Source of the DNA: a bacterium UBP6_UBA1196
GTDB taxonomy: Bacteria > UBP6 > UBA1177
Assembly (NCBI GenBank): GCA_002310035.1
Contig: DBYC01000028.1
Location: 40,329 to 45,870, forward strand
Reading direction: 5' to 3'
Length of the DNA stretch: 5,542 bases
The notes under the pieces were generated by a model, which was given only the letters and a program-made list of their open reading frames with translations, was not told the origin of the DNA and searched no databases. Position numbers and translations under genes: made by a program. Each line of letters opens with the position of its first letter. Position 1 is the first letter of the stretch. Below are positions 1 to 5,111 of the stretch, piece by piece.

Positions 1-37
1 TTTCGCCTTTATCGTGGGGATTTTCTATTCTTCGCAT
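1..37 (-). CDS. Possible start of an Rpn-family PD-(D/E)XK nuclease/putative transposase gene, cut by the left edge
   Basis: An ATG at 35-37 on the minus strand opens a frame that overlaps the methyltransferase stop by 13 bases and reads MRRIENPHDKGE before the window ends. GGAG lies 6 bases upstream at 44-47, an ideal ribosome binding site. The segment (I/N)xNPHDK right after a short start is typical of Rpn/YhgA-like recombination-promoting nucleases, which commonly begin this way; this is from memory of the family, and only twelve residues are visible. The alternative is that these residues are the continuation of the methyltransferase in a shifted frame, with ENPHDKGE leading toward its NPP motif. 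The next 100 bases to the left would decide. Confidence 0.4.
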   Translation of the reverse strand, partial: MRRIENPHDKGE

Positions 38-1500
38 AAATATCTCCAGTCCATTCTGAGAGCGTTTCCTTCAACTATTGTCGCACTTGTCGAAAGCGGC
101 AGGAAATCGAGGTTTTCTTCTACAATTTCTTCAGTTTCTTTCATCATCTGCGATTCCGCGATCCAAAGTGCTGTTTTTGCAACTGTTACCGCAAAATCGT
201 TGATTTCAATACCGTAAAACTGCGAGATTTTGACTTTTATAGGAGAGAAATCACTGCCTAAAAGCTGCTGGCTTCCGTGAATCTTTTTAAGGATTTCATT
301 TTCAAGGCGGCGCAGTGAAATATAGGTTTCAGTTAAGAAATTTCCGCTTCCGCAGGCTGGGTCAAGGAATTTTAACGATGCGATTTTATTGCGGAACTGC
401 TCTAATTTTACCTTTTGAGACGTGCCATGGGACATCTCTACAATTTTTTTAAATTCCGCACGCAACCCCTCCAGAAACAGCGGATCAATCACTTTGTGGA
501 TGTTCTCGATGCTCGTGTAGTGCATTCCACCTTTTCTGCGTGTTTCGGGGTTTAAAGTCGATTCAAAAACTGCTCCGAAAATGGTAGGTGAAATTTTCGA
601 CCAGTCGAAAGGAGCACAGTAATTTACTATAATGTTGACAATTTCATCACTGAAATTGGGGATTTCTATGTCCTCAGCCGCAAAAAGTCCTCCGTTCACA
701 TAAGGGAATGCCTTTAATTTCAGATCATATTTGTCACGGTTTTCTGGTTTGGTGTCCAATGCCTTGAAAAGTTTAAGGATTCCATCTCTCAAATCCGGTA
801 GATTGAACGATTTTATATAGTCTTCAAAACTGGTTCGTGTCTCGAAAAGTCCTGCGTCTTCGGCATAAAGGCAGAAGACGATGCGGACACACAGAATATT
901 CAGACTGCGGAAACTGTTTTCATCGGGATTTATGTATTCCTTGATAAGTGCGTCGTAGAGTTTTCCTACAAGTTCTCCGGCCTTTAAAGAAACTTGTTCT
1001 TCAGGCGAAACCGAAGTTTTTTGAGTATCGATCATAAACTGCAAACATTCGAATTTATTAGGTAAATCTTCAAGAAGAACCTGAACGGGCTCGCCCTGCG
1101 GCTTTTCCATGTCATAAATCAGAAATTCCTGAAAGTTACAGACAACGATCCAGTTGGGACGCAGCGAATTGGGCATTTCATCGGCATAACGCTTTGCCTG
1201 ACGGTAAGGCGTGAGCATTGCTCCGTCTGACTGCTTCGTCTCTTTCCGCAAATCGACATCGGAGCTTTTCTGCTCAATAAGAATCTTGGTTTCAGGAATA
1301 TATGCATCGATAAAACTCGTGTGTTTGAGCTGAACTTTCTTTTCGAATTCGATGCGTTCCGCAGGATTTTCCATTCCGAGAACTTTTTCCAGAAGACCTA
1401 TCCAGAAACGCGCGGTTTCCTGTCTTTCGTCTCCTTTATTTTTCCAGAAATCAGCGAATTCCTTAGCCGTTTTTTTGCGATTTATTTCAGTTTTTGTCAT
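25..1500 (-). CDS. Truncated MmeI-like type IIG restriction enzyme / class I SAM-dependent DNA methyltransferase (N-terminal part)
   Basis: Reads as a 491-residue protein. Members of this family combine a PD-(D/E)XK nuclease, a helical spacer, an adenine-N6 methyltransferase and a target-recognition domain in one chain of roughly 900 residues or more. Visible here are D65 followed by E76-Q-K78, which fits the nuclease motif (MmeI has a spacing one residue shorter); the spacer with LCVRIVFCLYAEDAGLF at 203-219 and ISPTIFGAVFESTLNP at 303-318; GMHYTS at 325-330; SAM motif I DPACGSGNF at 380-388; the motif II region FYGIEIND at 428-435; and EGNALRMDW at 477-485. The frame then stops after six residues. 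The catalytic NPP(Y/F) motif and the recognition domain are missing, so the product should not methylate; any nuclease activity is uncertain. The ATG at 1500 is chosen because GGAG lies 5 bases upstream and a promoter overlaps the alternative ATG at 1542. Either a truncated gene or one broken by a frameshift near 25-30. Confidence 0.88.
   Translation of the reverse strand: MTKTEINRKKTAKEFADFWKNKGDERQETARFWIGLLEKVLGMENPAERIEFEKKVQLKHTSFIDAYIPETKILIEQKSSDVDLRKETKQSDGAMLTPYRQAKRYADEMPNSLRPNWIVVCNFQEFLIYDMEKPQGEPVQVLLEDLPNKFECLQFMIDTQKTSVSPEEQVSLKAGELVGKLYDALIKEYINPDENSFRSLNILCVRIVFCLYAEDAGLFETRTSFEDYIKSFNLPDLRDGILKLFKALDTKPENRDKYDLKLKAFPYVNGGLFAAEDIEIPNFSDEIVNIIVNYCAPFDWSKISPTIFGAVFESTLNPETRRKGGMHYTSIENIHKVIDPLFLEGLRAEFKKIVEMSHGTSQKVKLEQFRNKIASLKFLDPACGSGNFLTETYISLRRLENEILKKIHGSQQLLGSDFSPIKVKISQFYGIEINDFAVTVAKTALWIAESQMMKETEEIVEENLDFLPLSTSATIVEGNALRMDWRYLCEE
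44..47 (-). promoter_or_regulatory. Ribosome binding site before the start codon at 37
   Basis: GGAG on the minus strand, 6 bases before ATG 35-37. It lies inside the last codons of the methyltransferase frame (the Trp-Arg of MDWR), so translation of the two frames could be coupled. It is the main support for a real start here, although a four-base match can occur by chance. Confidence 0.4.
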
Positions 1501-1505
1501 TTTTA

Positions 1506-1509
1506 CTCC
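1506..1509 (-). promoter_or_regulatory. Ribosome binding site deciding the methyltransferase start
   Basis: GGAG on the minus strand, 5 bases upstream of the ATG at 1498-1500. The longer in-frame ATG at 1540-1542 has no comparable site and falls upstream of the likely transcription start. Confidence 0.75.
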
Positions 1510-1532
1510 GCTAATCACGATTAAAACGTTAG

Positions 1533-1561
1533 ATTGTATCATGTAAATAAACAGAAAACAA
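1533..1561 (-). promoter_or_regulatory. Candidate sigma-70-type promoter of the restriction gene
   Basis: On the minus strand, TTGTTT (1556-1561) and TACAAT (1533-1538) are separated by 17 bases. The -10 matches the consensus at five of six positions and the -35 at three. Transcription would begin near 1526, giving a leader of about 25 bases that carries the GGAG site. Predicted by eye only. Confidence 0.5.
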
Positions 1562-1662
1562 GTTTTAGATGAAATTTTATTTCCGGAATCAGCATCAATT
1601 TTTTAAACTTTCCAAGAGAGACCGGACATTATTGCTTTGTGCTTACAAACCGGAAATTTTTC

Positions 1663-1690
1663 TTGATTTAACTTGCTCTGACAGCATAAT
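1663..1690 (+). promoter_or_regulatory. Candidate sigma-70-type promoter of tsaB
   Basis: TTGATT (1663-1668) and CATAAT (1685-1690) with a 16-base spacer. The -10 has five of six consensus bases and the -35 four of six. The predicted start, near 1697, leaves a leader of about 25 bases before the TTG start codon. Predicted by eye only. Confidence 0.5.
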
Positions 1691-1710
1691 TAGATGTTTT
1701 TTTGATGTTT

Positions 1711-1717
1711 AAAGGTG
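1711..1717 (+). promoter_or_regulatory. Ribosome binding site supporting the TTG start of tsaB
   Basis: AAAGGTG, with its GG ending 6 bases before TTG 1722-1724. An in-frame TAA at 1710-1712 rules out any start further upstream, and the next in-frame ATG is 30 codons downstream, inside the conserved N-terminal domain. Confidence 0.65.
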
Positions 1718-1721
1718 TGAT

Positions 1722-2456
1722 TTGGCTGAAAATTTCAAAAATATTCTTGTTTTCGACGCTTCTTCTTCAAATATCTTTTTCGGCGGCGAATGCGGCGGCA
1801 AAACTGTTTTTATGGCGAAAAATTTCGAAAAATCAAAACTGAGCCGCTATCTGCCGGAGGAGTTTGCAAAAACTGCCGGAACCCTTGATTTTACGGAGAT
1901 TCCGCGTGTTGTTATCGGCAACGGTCCAGGCGCTTTTACGGGAATTAAAACCGGAACAGCGTTTTTTCTCGCATACATTTATTCGCTCGGAATAAAAACT
2001 GTTGAAACAGTCAGTTCGTTTTCGTTCATTTCGGCTCTTTCCGGCGAGTGCACTGCTGAAATCAGAATCGTTCTCATTCCTTTCAACAAAGGGGAATATT
2101 TCGCCGCTCTCCTCGACAAAAACGACAAAATCCTGCGCGGAGATATCTTCATAAAACCGCCGTACGACACGATTCCTGCTTTTTTCGACGGTTTTAATGG
2201 CAAAAAAGCGGAGATCATCGCTCCGGTGGAGTGCGGAAGCGAAATCCTTCCGGAACTTAAGAATATTTTTTCAGTCGGAAGTGTGCGTTTTTACGGTTTT
2301 TCTTTTGACAGGAACAGATTCGATCGGCTGCCGGACACGAAAAAAGTGGATATCGCTGCGGAACCTTATATTGTCAACCATGTGATAATGCCTGCAAATC
2401 TCAATAGTAATGGAAATTTCTATGTCGAAGCCGGGCTTCAGGAGGCAAAAAAATGA
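1722..2456 (+). CDS. tsaB: tRNA threonylcarbamoyladenosine biosynthesis protein TsaB (YeaZ family)
   Basis: 244 residues, close to the usual family length of about 230. TsaB is the cytoplasmic partner that binds TsaD and, with TsaE, transfers the threonylcarbamoyl group to A37 of tRNAs that read ANN codons. The N-terminal strand ILVFDASSS (8-16) matches the family's ILALDTST start, and GPGAFTGIKTG (68-78) is the signature GPGSFTGLRIG, followed by a conserved helix and VETVSS (94-99). The family's DARRGE(V/I)Y segment appears in altered form as PFNKGEYF at 120-127, and AAEPYI near the C-terminus corresponds to the usual EPLYLR. The start is TTG. It is the first gene of an overlapping pair with the small gene at 2453. 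The sequence is divergent, but the key signature is clear. No tsaD, tsaE or rimI is in the window. Confidence 0.85.
   Translation: MAENFKNILVFDASSSNIFFGGECGGKTVFMAKNFEKSKLSRYLPEEFAKTAGTLDFTEIPRVVIGNGPGAFTGIKTGTAFFLAYIYSLGIKTVETVSSFSFISALSGECTAEIRIVLIPFNKGEYFAALLDKNDKILRGDIFIKPPYDTIPAFFDGFNGKKAEIIAPVECGSEILPELKNIFSVGSVRFYGFSFDRNRFDRLPDTKKVDIAAEPYIVNHVIMPANLNSNGNFYVEAGLQEAKK
2440..2445 (+). promoter_or_regulatory. Ribosome binding site of the small DUF465-like gene
   Basis: AGGAGG inside the end of tsaB, 7 bases before the ATG at 2453. It is a near-perfect site, so the small protein is probably translated efficiently from the shared transcript. Confidence 0.75.
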
Positions 2457-2668
2457 GCCAGAATAATTTTTCGCGGGAAGAAATTCTTGAAAAGTTGAAG
2501 CAGCTTAAGGAAGAACACTCAAAACTGAACGAAAAATCAAGCGAACTGTCGTCGAAAAAAGTTTTTACGCCTGCTGACGAGACTGAACTTAATCTTGTCA
2601 GAAAGAAAAAACTCCGCGCGAAAGATATGATTGCCTACTTTGAAAATCTGCTTAAAAATTCTGATTAA
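2453..2668 (+). CDS. Small DUF465/YdcH-like coiled-coil protein
   Basis: 71 residues, the usual size for this family, whose function is not established. The pattern matches: an N-terminal helix (EEILEKLKQLKEEHSKLNEK, 9-28), a short turn with TPADETELNLV (39-49), then a basic helix KKKLRAKDMIAYFE (51-64). This is the family's LKxEHxxL...DExELxxLKKxKLxLKDxI layout. It probably forms an antiparallel helical hairpin; there is no signal peptide or membrane segment. Its start overlaps the tsaB stop (ATGA), so the two are likely co-transcribed and translationally coupled. Its TAA stop interlocks with the stop of the gene on the other strand. The link to tRNA modification is only positional. Confidence 0.8.
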   Translation: MSQNNFSREEILEKLKQLKEEHSKLNEKSSELSSKKVFTPADETELNLVRKKKLRAKDMIAYFENLLKNSD

Positions 2669-4956
2669 CTGTTTTTAGGAATAAAAACGGGCATTTCGTC
2701 CTGTATAGAACATACAAATTTTATATTCGGATCTGAATTTTTGTAGAATTCCTCAAGAAAGGCGCCTTCGAAGAATTTGCCTACGATTCTTTTTACAGCT
2801 CTTGCCCCCATAAGTCTGTCTCTTGCGGTCAGTCTGCCGACGACAAAGCCGACGGCTGCCGTTTTGTCTTCAAGTTCGACTGAAAAACTGCCGGTATTGT
2901 TGATTTTTTCGAGCGTTTCTTCGATGCATCTTCCTGCAAGTTCTGCGAATTCTTCATCGGAAAAAGGTCTGAAAAGAATGATGTCGTCAAGTCTGTTGAT
3001 GAGTTCAGGCGAAAGAAAACTGTCTATTTTATTGATTATTTCGGTTTCTCTAGCACCGGCTGCCGCATCTCCGAAGCCGACTCTTCCGGCGGAAAAGAAT
3101 TCCGCGCCGAGATTCGTCGTCATTATTATTATTGATTCGCTCATGTCGGCTGTCCAGCCGCGTGTGTCAGTTATTCTGCCTTCTTCAAGGATCTGAAGAA
3201 GCACCGTTAAAACCTTCGGATTAGCCTTTTCGATTTCATCAAGCAGAAGAAGCTGATAGGGTTCGCGCCGGAACGCTTCTGTCAGTTTACCGCCTTCTTC
3301 GTAGCCGGCATATCCGGGAGGTGCGCCGATGAGTTTTGAAACAGAATGTGCTTCCTGAAACTCGCTCATGTCGAAAACGACCATTCTCTCTTCGCTGCCG
3401 AAGAGGAAAGAAGCCAGTTTCTTTGCCGTTTCTGTTTTTCCTGTTCCTGTTGGCCCCGCGAAAATCATTGATGCAAGCGGCTTGGAAGCTGGTTTTGAAG
3501 TGAATTTTCTGGCAAAAAGGCGCGAAATCCGTTCTTTTGCCCCTTTCTGGCCTACTATTGAGCAGTTGAGCACTTTCGGCAGGGAAGTGATTATTTTGGC
3601 TGTGTCGATCAGAAGGTTTTCAGGCGGAATCCCTGTTTTGTTCGCGACCAGAAAGACGAGGTCTTCTGTTTCCGCACTCTGTTTCTGGCTTCGTTTGAGG
3701 ATACTTCCCAGGGTATCAAGGAGCGAAAGGACTTTGTCGGGCTGGCTTTTGCCGGAAATGTAACGGTCGCTCAGTGTTATCGCCCCTTTTATCAAAGATT
3801 CATCCGCCATAAAAACGCCGTGATAGTTGCCTAGGGTTTTCGCGGCGTTCATAACTATCGAAAACAGCTCATCATCCTTGGGTTCATCGACTTTAACGAT
3901 CGAGAAACGCCGTTCCATAGCCGGATCTTTAGCTATAAATTTGTTGAATTCCTCGGTCGTGGTTGCTCCGATCAGAGGAAAACCGCCGCGCGCCAGAGCT
4001 GGTTTGAGCATGTTTGCGACTGTCTCGTCGCCGGAAGAAAAAAGAAGGTGGATTTCATCGATGAAAACAATGATTCTGTCGCGCCGTTTTCCGACAAAAT
4101 CGACAAGTTCCGAAATCCTTTTTTCCAGCGAACCTCTGTATTCCGTACCGCCGGTAAGAGCCGGCAGGTTGAGTTCCCAGATTTCCAGATCCGGCAGAAG
4201 ACCTTCTCTTTGTTTCAGGGCAACTGCTTCCACGATTGCGGTTTTTCCGCAGCCGGCCGGCCCGATAATCAGCGGATTATTGCTGTTTTTTCTGCCCAGA
4301 ATGTCGATTATCGTTTCAATTTCGCGGCTTCTGCCGAAAACCGGATCTATTTTTCCTTCAGCTGCCTCGAGTGTCAGATTCCTTCCGAAAAGAGAGATGG
4401 TATTATCATTTGCTTCTGAAGGAGAGTTTTCGTTTCCTTCCCTGTCGATCTGTTTTTTTGCCGGTAAGATTTTTGTCGATTCCTTCTGCATTTCGGCGGC
4501 TCTGTTCCTGGCTTTTATCGCCGGATCGTTGATTTGTGCCATCGCTGCCAGGCGGAGCTGTGTCACGATGCCGAGTTTTTCAAGAATCCTGTAGGCTATC
4601 GTATTGCGCAGATTGGTCATGGCGGCGAGAACATGGGTCGGATTTACCGGCTGATTTGTGTTTATCCGACATTCTTTCGCCGTTTTTTCCAGAAGTGCGA
4701 TCGTTCCGTTATCCTCGCCGATAGAGCTGTCCGAAAGCCTGGCATCCTTGACCATTGTATTGTAGGTTTTTGCTATTTCCTTGTAAGAAATATTCAGCGA
4801 CTCGAAGATCGATGCAGCTTCGCTTGGCGCCGAAAAATAGGCGAGAAGAAAGTGAAGAGTGGTCAGCGGCATCTGCATTCTTTTTGCATAATCCATCGCT
4901 TCGCCGTAAAGCGAAACAAGAGCTTCGTCGGGAATTGCATTCTGGGTTTCGGTCAA
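2665..4956 (-). CDS. clpA: ClpA-type AAA+ unfoldase subunit of a Clp protease
   Basis: 763 residues, matching ClpA (about 758). Such hexamers unfold proteins with ATP and feed them to ClpP. Two Clp-N repeats occupy roughly 1-145, followed by a polar linker to about 185. D1 has Walker A GPAGCGKT (232-239), pore loop EYRG (272-275), Walker B VFIDE (297-301) and MERRF with the arginine finger (347-351). D2 has Walker A GPTGTGKT (501-508), pore loop GAPPGYAGY (544-552), Walker B LLLLDE (569-574), sensor 1 TTN (613-615), NRLDD (654-658) and sensor 2 GARAVKR (717-723). VGF at 626-628 sits where ClpA and ClpC carry the ClpP-docking IGL/VGF loop. No coiled-coil middle domain is present, which argues against ClpB and ClpC. 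The TTG start is chosen for its GGAGG site and the promoter just upstream; the in-frame ATG at 5058 lies before that promoter and would add an unrelated hydrophobic stretch. No clpS or clpP is adjacent. Confidence 0.9.
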   Translation of the reverse strand: MTETQNAIPDEALVSLYGEAMDYAKRMQMPLTTLHFLLAYFSAPSEAASIFESLNISYKEIAKTYNTMVKDARLSDSSIGEDNGTIALLEKTAKECRINTNQPVNPTHVLAAMTNLRNTIAYRILEKLGIVTQLRLAAMAQINDPAIKARNRAAEMQKESTKILPAKKQIDREGNENSPSEANDNTISLFGRNLTLEAAEGKIDPVFGRSREIETIIDILGRKNSNNPLIIGPAGCGKTAIVEAVALKQREGLLPDLEIWELNLPALTGGTEYRGSLEKRISELVDFVGKRRDRIIVFIDEIHLLFSSGDETVANMLKPALARGGFPLIGATTTEEFNKFIAKDPAMERRFSIVKVDEPKDDELFSIVMNAAKTLGNYHGVFMADESLIKGAITLSDRYISGKSQPDKVLSLLDTLGSILKRSQKQSAETEDLVFLVANKTGIPPENLLIDTAKIITSLPKVLNCSIVGQKGAKERISRLFARKFTSKPASKPLASMIFAGPTGTGKTETAKKLASFLFGSEERMVVFDMSEFQEAHSVSKLIGAPPGYAGYEEGGKLTEAFRREPYQLLLLDEIEKANPKVLTVLLQILEEGRITDTRGWTADMSESIIIMTTNLGAEFFSAGRVGFGDAAAGARETEIINKIDSFLSPELINRLDDIILFRPFSDEEFAELAGRCIEETLEKINNTGSFSVELEDKTAAVGFVVGRLTARDRLMGARAVKRIVGKFFEGAFLEEFYKNSDPNIKFVCSIQDEMPVFIPKNS

Positions 4957-4961
4957 AATCG

Positions 4962-4966
4962 CCTCC
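4962..4966 (-). promoter_or_regulatory. Ribosome binding site deciding the clpA start
   Basis: GGAGG on the minus strand, 5 bases before TTG 4954-4956. The protein then begins MTETQNAIPDEALV, leading directly into the first Clp-N helix. No in-frame ATG with a comparable site exists. Confidence 0.75.
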
Positions 4967-4985
4967 AAAAAATCAAAAGCGCGGA

Positions 4986-5014
4986 AGTTTAGACTAACCT
5001 CTTGATTTTTGCAA
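4986..5014 (-). promoter_or_regulatory. Candidate sigma-70-type promoter of clpA
   Basis: On the minus strand, TTGCAA (5009-5014) and TAAACT (4986-4991) with a 17-base spacer; each matches consensus at four of six positions. Transcription would begin near 4979, about 23 bases before the TTG start. No heat-shock-type (sigma-32 or CIRCE) element was recognised. Confidence 0.4.
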
Positions 5015-5037
5015 CAAATTAGAAACAAAATAAAAAA

Positions 5038-5066
5038 TTGACCTTGCGGCATAAGCATGGAAAATA
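5038..5066 (+). promoter_or_regulatory. Weak candidate promoter of the lipoprotein gene
   Basis: TTGACC (5038-5043) has five of six -35 consensus bases. The -10 is poor: GAAAAT at 5060-5065 (16-base spacer) or AAAATA at 5061-5066 (17-base spacer). Its position between the divergent genes is right, with a leader of about 40 bases. Confidence 0.33.
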
Positions 5067-5101
5067 GCGGGTTTTGTTTTAATCAGGTCTTTGAATTTCA
5101 T

Positions 5102-5106
5102 GGAGG
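5102..5106 (+). promoter_or_regulatory. Ribosome binding site of the lipoprotein gene
   Basis: GGAGG, 5 bases before the ATG at 5112-5114. It fixes the start of a frame that is open to the right edge and begins with a textbook signal peptide. Confidence 0.8.
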
Positions 5107-5111
5107 AATTT

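Larger units (their letters stand above)
1501..1721. other. Divergent intergenic region between the restriction gene and tsaB
   Basis: An AT-rich gap of 221 bases with no coding frame worth reporting. It holds the two outward-facing promoter candidates and three short CCGG-centred sites: TTCCGGAA at 1581-1588, ACCGGA at 1621-1626 and ACCGGA at 1649-1654. The first and last sites also form an inverted repeat (ATTTCCGG 1579-1586 and CCGGAAAT 1650-1657). No RNA gene or terminator was recognised. Confidence 0.6.

Noticed and set aside
1501..1542. Longer methyltransferase start at the ATG at 1542 (MIQSNVLIVI extension)
   Set aside because: The extra codons overlap the best -10 box and the likely transcription start, have no ribosome binding site, and are not part of the family's usual N-terminus, which begins near the ATG at 1500.
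2671..2688. Inverted repeat GTTTTT-AGGAAT-AAAAAC as a terminator for the convergent genes
   Set aside because: The six-pair stem is nearly all A-T and has no following T-run, so it is too weak to call as an intrinsic terminator.
2702..2716. Inverted repeat TGTAT-AGAAC-ATACA followed by AATTTTATAT as a terminator of the tsaB transcript
   Set aside because: The stem has only five pairs, is AT-rich, lies within clpA codons, and its T-run is interrupted.
2777..4594. Long plus-strand open frames opposite clpA (2777-3196, 3368-3763 and 3827-4594, all in one frame)
   Set aside because: They are antisense to a gene with complete, conserved motifs. Their Ser/Arg-rich translations match no family I know, and the long openness follows from the codon use of clpA.
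2665..4956. Assignment as the disaggregase ClpB or the type VI secretion ATPase ClpV
   Set aside because: ClpB and ClpV carry a coiled-coil middle domain in D1, which is absent here; the VGF docking loop points to a ClpP partner, and no type VI secretion genes are nearby.
4957..5058. Longer clpA start at the ATG at 5058, which would add a hydrophobic N-terminal stretch resembling a signal
   Set aside because: It lies upstream of the candidate promoter and lacks a ribosome binding site. ClpA proteins are cytoplasmic and start directly with the Clp-N domain; GGAGG before the TTG at 4956 explains the start.
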